Shown piece by piece: positions 21,662 through 30,393 of a stretch of DNA of 57,491 nt (the first letter of the stretch is position 1; each line of letters opens with the position of its first letter). This DNA is from Elusimicrobiota bacterium. GTDB taxonomy: Bacteria; Elusimicrobiota; Elusimicrobia; UBA1565; JACRDR01. The notes under the pieces were generated by a model. That model was not told the origin of the DNA. It saw only the letters and a program-made list of their open reading frames with translations, and made no database searches. A program made the translations under genes and the position numbers. The stretch is taken from the NCBI GenBank assembly GCA_016194745.1, contig JACQBA010000004.1, positions 1-57,491 of the forward strand, read 5' to 3'.

Positions 21662-22951
21662 ATGGAGAGGAGAGGACTTGGCGTAGTCGCGGTTGCGCTG
21701 TCGCTGGTCGCCGTCGCCGCATCGACGAACGCGTGGGCGTGGCCCGAGGCGTATTATCAGACGAACGGGACGCCCCACCGCCGCGTCATCGTCTTCTCGC
21801 CGAGCGTCCCCAAGGAGCAGCGGGTCCGCCTCTGCGAGCGCACCTACAAGGTCGTGCGCACTCTGGACCTCGTCAACGCGGTCGTCGTCGAGGAGCGGCC
21901 TTCCCTCCGCATGATGTCGGCCGAGGAGGGCGTCGACTCCAACCGCTCCGATGTCCTGCGCGTCGAGGAGGACCGGCGCTTCAACTGGCTGCAGGCCATG
22001 GAGAAGGGATTCTTCGGTCTGCCCTTTCCGGACGTGCGCGTCGAACCGCTGCGCCCTTCCGCGCCGACGATCCCGCAGTATTCCGTCCAGCCGGGCCCCG
22101 AGGTCCCATGGGGCGTGCAGCGCGTGAGCGCGCCGCGCGCGTGGAACGTGACGAAGGGCCGCGGGGTCAAGGTCTGCGTGGTGGACACGGGCGTCGACCG
22201 GACGCACCCTAATCTCGCCGGCAACGTCCTCGCGAGCTTCAACGCGACGGACCCGGAGCATCCCGACGCCGCCGCGGACGAGAACGGGCATGGCACGCAC
22301 ATCGCGGGCATCATCGCCGCCGCCGGCAAGAACGGCGGGCTCGTCGGCGTCGCGCCGGAGGCCTCGATCCTCGCCGCGAAGGTGCTCGACAAGAACGGCG
22401 ACGCCAGCTTCAGCGAGATCGTCGCGGGGATGCAGTGGTGCGCCGACCGCGGCGCCCATGTCGTGAACCTGTCGATCGGAGGCGAGGGCGATCCTCTCCT
22501 TAAGGAAGGGATCGAGGCGCTGCTGAACGCGGGCATCGTCGTCGTCGCGGCGGCGGGCAATTACCACGCCCAGCACAACCCCGACCGCAAGGTGCTCTTC
22601 CCGGCCGCCTACGAGGGCGTCATCGCGGTCTCGGCCTCGGACCGCAGGGACAAGGAAGGTTGGTTCTCCGCCAAGGGCGACGCGATCGATTTCATCGCTC
22701 CGGGCGTCGAGATCAAGTCGACGGTGCCGGGCGGCGGCTACCGCACGATGGACGGGACCTCGCAGGCCTCTCCGCACGTGGCGGGCTTGGCCGCGCTCCT
22801 CATCGCGGCCGGCGGCCCGAGCGGGCCGTCCTCGGTGCGGGCGTTCCTGCACGCCTCGTCGATGCTGCCCGATCTTTCTCCGGACGCGCAGGGTAACGGG
22901 ATGATCAGCGCCGATCTGCTCGTCGCGCCTCGAGTCGCCTCCGCCCGCTGA
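21662..22951 (+). CDS. Secreted subtilisin-like serine protease (S8)
   Basis: 429 residues with a signal peptide (about 1-26, ending NAWAW), a propeptide-like segment (about 30-150) and an S8 catalytic domain. The triad is D175 (VVDTGVDRTHP), H210 (NGHGTHIAG) and S367 (GTSQASPH), with the oxyanion asparagine in AAGNYHAQ. It is a predicted extracellular endopeptidase. A strong ACAGGAGG Shine-Dalgarno 4-5 nt upstream fixes the ATG. Both flanks are non-coding, so it is a single-gene unit; its leader is highly structured. Confidence 0.93.
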   Translation: MERRGLGVVAVALSLVAVAASTNAWAWPEAYYQTNGTPHRRVIVFSPSVPKEQRVRLCERTYKVVRTLDLVNAVVVEERPSLRMMSAEEGVDSNRSDVLRVEEDRRFNWLQAMEKGFFGLPFPDVRVEPLRPSAPTIPQYSVQPGPEVPWGVQRVSAPRAWNVTKGRGVKVCVVDTGVDRTHPNLAGNVLASFNATDPEHPDAAADENGHGTHIAGIIAAAGKNGGLVGVAPEASILAAKVLDKNGDASFSEIVAGMQWCADRGAHVVNLSIGGEGDPLLKEGIEALLNAGIVVVAAAGNYHAQHNPDRKVLFPAAYEGVIAVSASDRRDKEGWFSAKGDAIDFIAPGVEIKSTVPGGGYRTMDGTSQASPHVAGLAALLIAAGGPSGPSSVRAFLHASSMLPDLSPDAQGNGMISADLLVAPRVASAR

Positions 22952-22989
22952 CGGGCGGGGAGCGGGGGTCGGGGTGCGAACCTGCCCCT

Positions 22990-23784
22990 TTATGAAGTGC
23001 CGCTTCGAACTCCGAACCCCGACCCCCTAACCCCGATCCCCGAACCCCGACCCCCGATAAGCCGCGCGACGTCCTCGGCGATGGCGGCGATGTTCTCGCG
23101 CACGCGCGGGTTCTTCGACGCGAGGAGCGGCAGCGCCTTCAAGCGGACCCAGTTGCGCAGGAAATCTTCCGAGCGGTTCGTCGAGTCGGTCGCGTGGCGC
23201 AGGCCCCGGTAGCGGACGTACTCGAGTACCTCGCTGCGCGTGATCGCGAGGAGGGGCCGCACGACCTCGGCCCGGGTCCCGGCGAGCGGGCGGCGGACCG
23301 GGATGCCCGCGAGCCCCTCGGACTTCGTCCCGCGCAGGAGATGGAGCAGGACCGTCTCCGCTTGGTCGTCGAGCTGGTGTCCCGTCGCGATCTTGCCGCA
23401 GCCGAGGCGCCGCGCCTCGCGCGCGAGGGCCTCGTAGCGGAGCGCGCGGCCCGCGTCCTCGAGGCCGCGTCCGGCCCGCCGCGCGCGGGCGCGGACCGCG
23501 AGGCGCCGCACGACGACGGGCGCGCCGAGCTCGCGTCCGAGCGCCGACACCAGGCGCGCGTCGCGGTCGGCCTCGCGCCCGCGCAGCCCGTGATGGGCGT
23601 GCAGGAGGAGCACGTCGAAATGCCGGCGCTTGCCGAGGCGGATCAAGAAATCGGCGAGGCACACGGAGTCGGGCCCGCCCGAGACCGCGGCGAGCACGCG
23701 ATCGCCGCGTTCGAGGAGACGGTGCCGCCGGTCGTGCTCGATCAGCTTGGCCCAGACGCGGGCGTGGAAGGACTGCTTCGCCAC
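22990..23784 (-). CDS. tilS: tRNA(Ile)-lysidine synthase, short form
   Basis: 264 residues. The PP-loop SGGPDS near residue 36, HHGLRG, ATGHQLDDQAETVLLHLLRG and VRPLLAITRSEVLEYVR identify the N-type ATP-pyrophosphatase domain that attaches lysine to C34 of tRNA-Ile(CAU). Full-length enzymes are often 400 residues or more, so the C-terminal domains are absent. The last 20 or so residues (GGRGSGIGVRGSGFGVRSGT) are encoded by a G-rich repeat, so the original C-terminus may have been replaced. It follows the glycosyltransferase by 17 nt on the same strand. Confidence 0.87.
   Translation of the reverse strand: MAKQSFHARVWAKLIEHDRRHRLLERGDRVLAAVSGGPDSVCLADFLIRLGKRRHFDVLLLHAHHGLRGREADRDARLVSALGRELGAPVVVRRLAVRARARRAGRGLEDAGRALRYEALAREARRLGCGKIATGHQLDDQAETVLLHLLRGTKSEGLAGIPVRRPLAGTRAEVVRPLLAITRSEVLEYVRYRGLRHATDSTNRSEDFLRNWVRLKALPLLASKNPRVRENIAAIAEDVARLIGGRGSGIGVRGSGFGVRSGTS
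22998..23057. repeat. C-rich/G-rich tandem degenerate repeat overlapping the tilS 3' end
   Basis: On the plus strand, units of the form gaaccccgacc and taaccccgatcc repeat about six times. On the minus strand this gives runs of four or five G with short spacers, a possible G-quadruplex. It encodes the Gly/Arg/Val-rich end of TilS. Confidence 0.6.
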
Positions 23785-23801
23785 GGCGTCATGGTATCAC
23801 A

Positions 23802-25364
23802 TCAGACGGGGTCGCGGCCGAAGGAGGCGAACAGGCGGAAGTAGCCCTTAGGTCCCACGGTGTAGATGCGCACGCGGTTCTCCCCGGGCTGGAGCGCCGT
23901 CTCCGCCGTGTAGAGGCGCCGCGGCGCGACGACCACCGCGTCGCCCGTCCTCAATTCCTCGCGTCTCGAGGCGGACGGCAGCCGCCGCCCGAGAAAAAAC
24001 TCGGTGCTTTCCACGCTCGGCACGTGATAGAGGTAGTAGTGAAGGTCGCCCGCGACGAAGAGCCCGTCTCGCGGGACGTGGGAATAGGCGAAGCCTTGCC
24101 AGAAGATCCGGCCCTCGGGGCCCGCCGCCTGCGACGCGTTGCGGGCGGTATCGAGGACGACGGGCTGGCGCAGCGCGGGATCGAACAGGCGGTAGCCCTC
24201 GACGACCGCGCCGCCGGCGAGGAGCGCGACGACGCCGGCGCCCAGAGCCGGGCGCCCGAGCGCGGCGCGCCGGGCCCCCGCGCGTTCCCACGCCTCTTTC
24301 ATCCCGACGGCGGCGAACAAGTAGAAGAACGGCAGAGCGGGCATCAGGTAGCGCGTTTCCTTATGGCCCACGCCGAATGTCATCATCCCGAGAAACATGA
24401 CGAGAAAGGACGCGGCGCGCAGTTCGATGCGTTTGCTGACGCACCGGAGCCAGCCGGCGACGCAGGCGGCGGCGCACGCGAGCCCGCTAGAGGCCGCGAG
24501 CCCGGAGGCCGCCACGCGCCACGGCTCGGGCGCGCTGTTGGAGGAAAGCTGGCCCCAAAAGCTCCGCTCGAGGACCGCCCACGCCTCGCCGAGGGGGAGG
24601 TGGAAGAGCCGCCGGTACACGGCCACGTTGACGGCGGCGAAGGCCAGCGACGCGAGCGCGCCGGCGGCGAGCAGGGACGCCGTTTCCCGCGTGAGGATCG
24701 CGCGATAGGCGGGCGCGAGCGCTCGATGGAATGGAAGCGAAGTACCGGTGTCGCCGGCTCCTCCGGCTCCCTCGCCCCACGCCGTTTCGATCCACCGGCA
24801 GGCGAGCGCGAGAAAAGGCAGCGCGAGCATGTTCCACCGCAGCAGGAGGCACGCGCCGAGCGCGGCCGCCGCGGCGAGGGTCGTTCGGGGGGAGGGCTTC
24901 TTTCCTTCATATAGGAAGAACACCGCTAGCGCGAGCGCGCAGGGGAGATCGGTCAGGGAGGCGGTGAAGTAATGGACGACGAGGCGGTTCAAGGAGAAGA
25001 GTATCGCGCCGGCGTGCGCCCACTCGCGCGGCAGCCGCGCGCGGAGGAGCCGATAGACCGCGACGATGCACGCGGTCGAGAGCGCCGCCTGCAGCGCGTG
25101 CGAGGCCGCGAGCCGGACGACGGGCGAGGCGTGCAGCGCGTCGAGCGCGGTCTGAAGCGGGGCGTGCGCGAGAGGCAGCCCGGGGAGCCGGTAGGTCACG
25201 TAGCCCACGTCGGCACCGGCGAGGCGCCGCGCGTTCCTCAAGTAGACGAACGCGTCGTAGAAATCGACGCGCGAGGCGAGCGCGTACCAGAGCTGCAGCG
25301 CCCCGTACCCGGCCCAATACGCCCCCGCCGCGACCTCCCACCTCGCGCGCCGCCCGATCCTCAT
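23802..25364 (-). CDS. GT-C-type membrane glycosyltransferase (PMT/ArnT-like)
   Basis: 520 residues with about ten predicted transmembrane helices. After the first helix a luminal-type loop carries an acidic pair (VDFYDAFVYLRNA), the position of the catalytic aspartate in GT-C enzymes that use polyprenyl-phosphate sugars. Family 39-like features include long hydrophobic helices and a C-terminal soluble domain (about 400-520). It probably transfers a sugar at the outer face of the inner membrane. Acceptor and donor are unknown. It lies directly upstream of tilS. Confidence 0.72.
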   Translation of the reverse strand: MRIGRRARWEVAAGAYWAGYGALQLWYALASRVDFYDAFVYLRNARRLAGADVGYVTYRLPGLPLAHAPLQTALDALHASPVVRLAASHALQAALSTACIVAVYRLLRARLPREWAHAGAILFSLNRLVVHYFTASLTDLPCALALAVFFLYEGKKPSPRTTLAAAAALGACLLLRWNMLALPFLALACRWIETAWGEGAGGAGDTGTSLPFHRALAPAYRAILTRETASLLAAGALASLAFAAVNVAVYRRLFHLPLGEAWAVLERSFWGQLSSNSAPEPWRVAASGLAASSGLACAAACVAGWLRCVSKRIELRAASFLVMFLGMMTFGVGHKETRYLMPALPFFYLFAAVGMKEAWERAGARRAALGRPALGAGVVALLAGGAVVEGYRLFDPALRQPVVLDTARNASQAAGPEGRIFWQGFAYSHVPRDGLFVAGDLHYYLYHVPSVESTEFFLGRRLPSASRREELRTGDAVVVAPRRLYTAETALQPGENRVRIYTVGPKGYFRLFASFGRDPV

Positions 25365-25396
25365 CGTGTGGACGATAACATACCTTTAATGAAAAT

Positions 25397-25455
25397 GCTC
25401 ACCACAGAGTCCTTATTAGGGATTCTGTGGTCTCTGTCTTCTCTGTTTTGACGTT
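25397..25455. repeat. ACCACAGAG-type inverted repeat
   Basis: CCACAGA (25402-25408) and TCTGTGG (25424-25430) flank a short loop in the sequence ctcaccacagagtcc...gattctgtggtctctg. Related sequences occur at 13391-13415 and 44364-44407. It lies between divergent genes. Confidence 0.5.
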
Positions 25456-25506
25456 CCCCAACTCCGTGCCGGGCTTTGTCCATAAGAGTCATACCGACGG
25501 GGAAAC

Positions 25507-25535
25507 TTGACAGGTTTGCGCGCGAAGTGATAAAT
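25507..25535 (+). promoter_or_regulatory. Promoter of the cytochrome bc-type operon
   Basis: TTGACA (25507-25512) with a -10 box ATAAAT at 25530 (17-nt spacer) or TAAATT at 25531 (18 nt). The ATG at 25547 lies 11 nt past the -10 box, so the leader is only about 5 nt. Confidence 0.62.
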
Positions 25536-25546
25536 TCGTTACGCCA

Positions 25547-26104
25547 ATGTCAGACAGCACCGCTCCAGCTCCGGCCCCCGCGCCGCAGCCGGCCGTCCCG
25601 AAGCCGGCCCCGGCCGTGAAAGCTCCAGAAGTTTCCCGCCGCAATTTTCTTTGGCTCGGCTGGACCTCGATGGCCGCGTTCCTCGGCGGCAGCGCCGCCG
25701 CGACCGGACGCTTCTTCTTCCCGAACGTGATCTACGAGCCCTCGCAGAAGTTCAACGCGGGGCCCGTGAAGTCGTACGACGTCGGGGTTTCGACGCGCTG
25801 GCTCAACGAACAGCGCGTGTGGATCATCCGCACCGACAAAGGCATCTATGCGATGTGGGCGCGCTGCACCCACCTCGGCTGCACGCCCAGCTGGTTCGAC
25901 GACCAGGGGCGATTCCGCTGCCCGTGCCACGGATCCAACTTCAACCAGGGCGGCGACGTGATCGCCGGCCCCGCGCCGCGGCCGCTGTGGCGCGCGAAGG
26001 TCGAGCTCGCCGCCACCGGCGACCTCATCGTGGACAAGGCCATCCTCGAGGACCTGCCCGGCAAGCGCGACAACCCGCCGTTCTTCATCTCGCTCAATGC
26101 CTGA
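25547..26104 (+). CDS. Rieske iron-sulfur protein of a cytochrome bc-type complex
   Basis: 185 residues. An alanine/proline-rich N-terminus precedes [19 protein letters not shown], a twin-arginine-type signal-anchor. The 2Fe-2S ligands are in CTHLGC and CPCHGS (about 105-130), in the usual Rieske order, followed by GPAPRPL. It moves electrons from quinol to cytochrome c. Its last 8 nt overlap the cytochrome b start, so the complex subunits are coupled. Confidence 0.92.
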   Translation: MSDSTAPAPAPAPQPAVPKPAPAVKAPEVSRRNFLWLGWTSMAAFLGGSAAATGRFFFPNVIYEPSQKFNAGPVKSYDVGVSTRWLNEQRVWIIRTDKGIYAMWARCTHLGCTPSWFDDQGRFRCPCHGSNFNQGGDVIAGPAPRPLWRAKVELAATGDLIVDKAILEDLPGKRDNPPFFISLNA

Positions 26105-27872
26105 GACCGCGACTCCTCCGCAGCAAAACGGCGGCGGCTTCAAGCTGCCCGACTTCGACACTCTGAAGAAAGAGGTCATCGACTCGCAGATCTGGCGCAG
26201 CATGTTCCGCGGCGGCGTCTGGAAGGACACGCCCCGGGACCGCGCCGCGCACATCATCGGCAACGTCTGGCTCCACCTGCACCCGGTGAAGGTCCGGCCG
26301 CGCGCCCTCCACTGGACGTACACGTGGGGCTTGGGCGGCATCTCCTTCATGCTTTTCCTCATCCTCACGGTGACGGGCGTGCTGCTCATGTTCTACTACC
26401 GCCCGACCGTCGACCTCGCCTACCGCGACATGAAGGACCTCGAGTTCGCGGTGACCCTCGGCGTGCTGATGCGCAACATGCACCGCTGGGCGGCGCAGGC
26501 GATGGTCGTCTTCGTCATCCTGCACATGGTCCGGGTGTTCTTGACCGGCGCCTACAAGAAGCCCCGCGAGTTCAACTGGGGCATCGGCGTCATCCTCCTC
26601 ACTCTGACGTTGTTCCTTTCCTTCACCGGCTACCTGCTCCCGTGGGACCAGCTCGCCATCTGGGCCGTCACCGTCGGCACCAACATGGCCGGCGCGACGC
26701 CGTTCCTGGGGAACGAAGGGCCCTTCGGCGCGCTGATGGGCATGCGCATCAACAACGACGTGCGCTTCACGCTTCTCGGCGGCACGATGGTCGGCGAGAA
26801 CACCCTGATCCGCTTTTACGTGCTCCACTGCGTCGCGGTGCCCCTCATCACGGGCATCCTGCTGATCGTCCACTTCTGGCGCGTGCGCAAAGACTCCTTC
26901 TCCGCCGCTCCGATCGATCCCGCGGAGGAGAAGGTCGACGTGTGGCCGAACCTCGTCGGGCGCGAGTACATCGCCGCCGCGGGCTGTCTCCTCGCGATCA
27001 TGATCTGGAGCATCCTCATGAACGCTCCGCTCGAGATCGTGGCGAACCCGAACGTCACGCCGAACCCGTCCAAGGCGCCCTGGTACTTCGTCGGCCTCCA
27101 GGAGCTCCTCGTCTATTTCGATCCGTGGATCGCCGGCGTCGTGATGCCGAACCTGATCATCGTCGGCCTCATGGCGATCCCCTACATCGACACGAACCCC
27201 AAGGGGATCGGCTTCTACTCCCTGAAGGAGCGCCCGTTCGCCAACGCGATGTTCCTGCTCGGCGTGGCGATGTGGTTCATCCTGATCTACATCGGCTACT
27301 ACTGCCGCGGGCCGAACTTCGCGTGGTTCAACCCGTGGGAGTCGTGGCTCAACCAGAAGCCCGCGATGCCGCCCACGTGGAACATCTTCGGCCCGCTCGA
27401 GGGCGCGGTCCCCTTCACCTTCAAGATGGCCGCCGACATCGTCGGCGGACGTCTCGGCGGGCTTGAGCCCGGCGTCGTCCCGAACCTCATGCCCGGCTGG
27501 CTCGGCGCGATCGTGCTCGGAGGCATGGGCGGCTTCCTCATGATCGGCCCCAAGCTCATCCAGAAGGACATCCCGGGCAAGACGGCGAACCTCGCCTTCA
27601 TCGGGGCGATGGCGGTCGTCGCGGTCTTGGGTAAGATTTTCGCCGGCCTGCCGGTGATGCAGGGCCTGTGGCTCGTCTTCTTCGCCTGGACCGGGTTTTA
27701 CTTCGGCTTCCTCCTGCCGCAGCGGCACATCCGGCAGCTCGAGTGGCCTAGGTATCTCTTCACGATGTTCCTCGTGCTCAACACGGTGGCCGTCCCGCTC
27801 AAGATGGGCGCCCGGCTCGCCTTCAACGTCAAGTACGTCCTGACTTTCCCGACGATCAGCCTGAACATCTAA
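26097..27872 (+). CDS. Cytochrome b of a bc-type complex, fused b6/subunit IV form
   Basis: 591 residues with 10 or more transmembrane helices. Heme b ligands are H129/H143 ([15 protein letters not shown], 13 residues between) and H244/H259 (14 between), the wider second spacing being that of cytochrome b6. The subunit IV part carries [13 protein letters not shown] in the quinol-site (PEWY) position, plus additional C-terminal helices (about 470-590). It is likely the quinol-oxidising core. The APWY form occurs in menaquinone-using complexes, so a low-potential quinol is probable but inferred. It is fused into one chain, unlike b6f. Confidence 0.88.
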   Translation: MPETATPPQQNGGGFKLPDFDTLKKEVIDSQIWRSMFRGGVWKDTPRDRAAHIIGNVWLHLHPVKVRPRALHWTYTWGLGGISFMLFLILTVTGVLLMFYYRPTVDLAYRDMKDLEFAVTLGVLMRNMHRWAAQAMVVFVILHMVRVFLTGAYKKPREFNWGIGVILLTLTLFLSFTGYLLPWDQLAIWAVTVGTNMAGATPFLGNEGPFGALMGMRINNDVRFTLLGGTMVGENTLIRFYVLHCVAVPLITGILLIVHFWRVRKDSFSAAPIDPAEEKVDVWPNLVGREYIAAAGCLLAIMIWSILMNAPLEIVANPNVTPNPSKAPWYFVGLQELLVYFDPWIAGVVMPNLIIVGLMAIPYIDTNPKGIGFYSLKERPFANAMFLLGVAMWFILIYIGYYCRGPNFAWFNPWESWLNQKPAMPPTWNIFGPLEGAVPFTFKMAADIVGGRLGGLEPGVVPNLMPGWLGAIVLGGMGGFLMIGPKLIQKDIPGKTANLAFIGAMAVVAVLGKIFAGLPVMQGLWLVFFAWTGFYFGFLLPQRHIRQLEWPRYLFTMFLVLNTVAVPLKMGARLAFNVKYVLTFPTISLNI

Positions 27873-29245
27873 TGCACCGCAAGCTATTCGTCGCTTTCAA
27901 CGTCCTCCTGGTGGCGGCGTTTGTCTGGTCTCTCGCCGTGGACTACAAGAAGGATTGGCGCGATATCCAGGCGGAGTACTTCAAGAAGACCGCCGCGGCC
28001 TACGCGGAGAAGGCGAAGTCCGCGAAGGATCCCAAAGAGGCCGAGACGTTCAACCAGCTGTCCAAGGCGGCGCTGCGCGAGCCGATCATGATCCGGCAGA
28101 TCATCGCCAAGGACTTGAACCGTATCGACCGGTGCATCACCTGCCACGTTGGCATGGACGAGTTCGTCAACCCGACGCTGACGACGCCGCACAAGGAACA
28201 CCCGTTCACGGGCCACCCGAAGCTCGGCGAGATCGTCAAGAACCACACCTTCCAGAAGTACGGCTGCTCCGTCTGCCACGCGGGACAGGGCCTCGCGACG
28301 TCCGTCGAGGCCGCGCACGGCAAGACCGAGAACTGGGAGAAGCCCCTCGCCAAGGGCGCGCTCCTGCAGGCCTCCTGCGCGAAGTGCCACATGAATTTCC
28401 AAAGCTTGAAGGGCGCCGAGATGGTGGCCAAGGGCCGCGACCTCTTCGAGAAGCACGGCTGCATCGGCTGCCACTCCCTGCACGGCGTCGGCGGCGCGGT
28501 GAGCGTCGACCTGGGAAACATCGCGGACAAGCCGCTCGAGCGCATCGCGCCGTTCAACCTCTCGCTCATCAAGACGAAGGACGGCAAGCCTCTGCCCAAG
28601 GACGACTGGAAGCTCCCGGCCTGGATCGAGGCGCACCTGACCAACGTGCCGATGAGCTTCATCCCGAACGACCCGCACGCGCAGTACAACAAGGAGCCGA
28701 TCGCGCCGAGCGGCATGCCCGATTTCACGCAGGAGATCAAGCACGAGGGCGCGGACGCGATCACGGCCTACCTCCTCTCGATGTCGGAAGAGGAGAACAT
28801 CCCGCACAAGTACCACGTGATCCGGGAGGCCAAGCCCGAACCCAAGTTCGCGAGCGCCGGCGATCACGGCAAGTTCGTGTTCAAGAAGTACGGCTGCGCG
28901 GCGTGCCACGGCCTCGAGGGCGTCGCGGGCCGGCGCAACTACAACGCGATGGGCGCCGGCCAGCCGGCGCTCGACGACGTGAAGGCGGACAAGGCGAAGC
29001 TGCACGAGGCGATGGCGATGGGCCGCGAGCCCACGCTCCCGGACGTCCTCGGCACCTACACGCGCGAGGAACTCAAGAAGAAGATCCAAGACGGCGTCCC
29101 CGGATCTCAGATCGCGAAGTATAATCCCGACGGCCCGACGCCGCCCCTCTACATGCCCGCGTGGAAGGACCGCATCAAAGGCCAGGAGCTCGAGGACTTG
29201 ATCACCTGGCTCCTCAGCATCGCCAAGAAGCAGGAATCTTGGTGA
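27872..29245 (+). CDS. Membrane-anchored pentaheme cytochrome c
   Basis: 457 residues, one N-terminal membrane helix (about 5-24) and five CxxCH sites: CITCH, CSVCH, CAKCH, CIGCH and CAACH. The fourth and fifth lie in cytochrome c-like domains (GRDLFEKHGCIGCHSLHGVGG, GKFVFKKYGCAACHGLEGVAG). It replaces the single-heme cytochrome c1 of classical complexes and probably wires the Rieske protein to downstream acceptors. The start overlaps the cytochrome b stop by 1 nt (TAATG), closing a three-gene operon. Confidence 0.92.
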   Translation: MHRKLFVAFNVLLVAAFVWSLAVDYKKDWRDIQAEYFKKTAAAYAEKAKSAKDPKEAETFNQLSKAALREPIMIRQIIAKDLNRIDRCITCHVGMDEFVNPTLTTPHKEHPFTGHPKLGEIVKNHTFQKYGCSVCHAGQGLATSVEAAHGKTENWEKPLAKGALLQASCAKCHMNFQSLKGAEMVAKGRDLFEKHGCIGCHSLHGVGGAVSVDLGNIADKPLERIAPFNLSLIKTKDGKPLPKDDWKLPAWIEAHLTNVPMSFIPNDPHAQYNKEPIAPSGMPDFTQEIKHEGADAITAYLLSMSEEENIPHKYHVIREAKPEPKFASAGDHGKFVFKKYGCAACHGLEGVAGRRNYNAMGAGQPALDDVKADKAKLHEAMAMGREPTLPDVLGTYTREELKKKIQDGVPGSQIAKYNPDGPTPPLYMPAWKDRIKGQELEDLITWLLSIAKKQESW

Positions 29246-29257
29246 CGTCGATTGGCA

Positions 29258-29286
29258 TTGCCAAGTCTCCGCGGCTATCCTATAAT
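29258..29286 (+). promoter_or_regulatory. Promoter of the monoheme cytochrome c gene
   Basis: TTGCCA (29258-29263), a 17-nt spacer and TATAAT (29281-29286). Transcription would begin near 29293, leaving a leader with the GGAGG site at 29300-29304. Confidence 0.68.
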
Positions 29287-29309
29287 ATGACTACCGTTTG
29301 GAGGAACGC

Positions 29310-29918
29310 ATGAACCGATCCACCCGCCACCTCGCCCTCATCGCTTTGGCCGCCCTCGTCGGCCTCGCCGCCGCAGGCACGCGCCGCACGGCGCTCGCCG
29401 AGGACAAGAAGGCCATGTCCGAGAAGGAGAAGGCGCTCGCCAACCCTTATCCGAACGACCTCGGCCCCAACGAGATCGACGCGTCCGGCTATCCCGCCGA
29501 CGCGCAGGAAGGCTACAAGCTGCTCAAGGCGCGCTGCGCCCAGTGCCACCAGCCGGCCCGCCCGCTCAACTCGCGGTTCTACGAGCCCGACGGCAAGGAC
29601 GAGGCCTCCCGCAAGGCGGCCATCGAGAAGATGAAGAAGGAGCATCCCGAATATTTCGCGGACGGCGCCGTGCTGCAAATCGAGTGGGACATCTGGCAGC
29701 GCTACGTCAAGCGCATGATGTCCAAGCCCGGCTGCAAGGTGGACAAGGCCGAAGGCCAGAAGATCTGGAAATTCCTCGTCTTCGACGGCAACAAGCGCAA
29801 GGTCGGCGCGAATTTCGAGAAGTGGAAGGCGCACCGCAAGAAGCTCGTCGAGGAGTTCAAGACGAAGTACCCCAAGCGCTACGAGGAGTTGTCGGGAAGC
29901 AAGCCCGTCGACCTTTAA
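29310..29918 (+). CDS. Exported monoheme cytochrome c
   Basis: 202 residues: a signal peptide (MNRSTRHLALIALAALVGLAAAG) and one CxxCH (CAQCHQPARPLNSRF) near residue 77, followed by a lysine-rich helical part. It has an own promoter and GGAGG five bases before the ATG at 29310; a TTG at 29298 would put the Shine-Dalgarno inside the coding region and is rejected. It is likely an electron carrier acting with the upstream bc-type complex. Confidence 0.85.
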   Translation: MNRSTRHLALIALAALVGLAAAGTRRTALAEDKKAMSEKEKALANPYPNDLGPNEIDASGYPADAQEGYKLLKARCAQCHQPARPLNSRFYEPDGKDEASRKAAIEKMKKEHPEYFADGAVLQIEWDIWQRYVKRMMSKPGCKVDKAEGQKIWKFLVFDGNKRKVGANFEKWKAHRKKLVEEFKTKYPKRYEELSGSKPVDL

Positions 29919-30296
29919 ATGTCCAAGAGAGTCCTGGTCATCGACGACGAGCCGGAGATGCTCAATCTCGTGCGCTACACGCTCGAGCGGGCCGGCTACG
30001 AGGTCAGCACCTGCGACAACGGCCGCCAGGCCTGGGACACGCTGCTCAAGTCGAAGCCTGATCTGCTCGTTTTGGACGTGATGCTGCCGGGCATCGACGG
30101 CTACTCGCTCCAGATCAAGATCTCGCAGGACGACCAGACGAAGGCGCTGCCGATCATCGTGCTGACGGCGTTGGAGCCCTCGAAGACTCTTTTCCAGAAG
30201 TTCCCGCAAGTCGTGGGCTTCATGACGAAGCCCTTCAAGACCGATGCGCTCCTCGAGACGGTCGAGAAGGCCATCGGGAAAGCCTCCCCGAATTAA
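29919..30296 (+). CDS. Single-domain response regulator (receiver only)
   Basis: 125 residues consisting of one receiver domain: VIDDEPE, phospho-acceptor in LLVLDVMLPGIDG (about D52), LTAL, and the lysine in MTKPFKTD. With no output domain it acts through protein interaction or as a phosphorelay intermediate. The ATG follows directly on the stop of the cytochrome gene, so the two are co-transcribed, which would link a redox carrier to signalling. The partner kinase is not nearby. Confidence 0.88.
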   Translation: MSKRVLVIDDEPEMLNLVRYTLERAGYEVSTCDNGRQAWDTLLKSKPDLLVLDVMLPGIDGYSLQIKISQDDQTKALPIIVLTALEPSKTLFQKFPQVVGFMTKPFKTDALLETVEKAIGKASPN

Positions 30297-30304
30297 GACA
30301 CGTA

Positions 30305-30384
30305 ACGAGTAATGAGTGAAGAGTGATGAGTAACGGCCCTTTTATGAGGCGTCCCGATCACTCAATACTCATCACTCGTCGGTC
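30305..30384. repeat. Imperfect inverted repeat of GAGTGATGAG units
   Basis: Left arm acgagtaatgagtgaagagt (from 30305) and right arm ending catcactcgt (to 30378) form an imperfect hairpin with several mismatches. It lies between the receiver gene and fixC and has no T-run typical of an intrinsic terminator. Confidence 0.45.
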
Positions 30385-30393
30385 ATAACTTTC

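Noticed and set aside
29298..29309. TTG 29298 as start of the monoheme cytochrome
   Set aside because: It lies on the Shine-Dalgarno of the better ATG at 29310.
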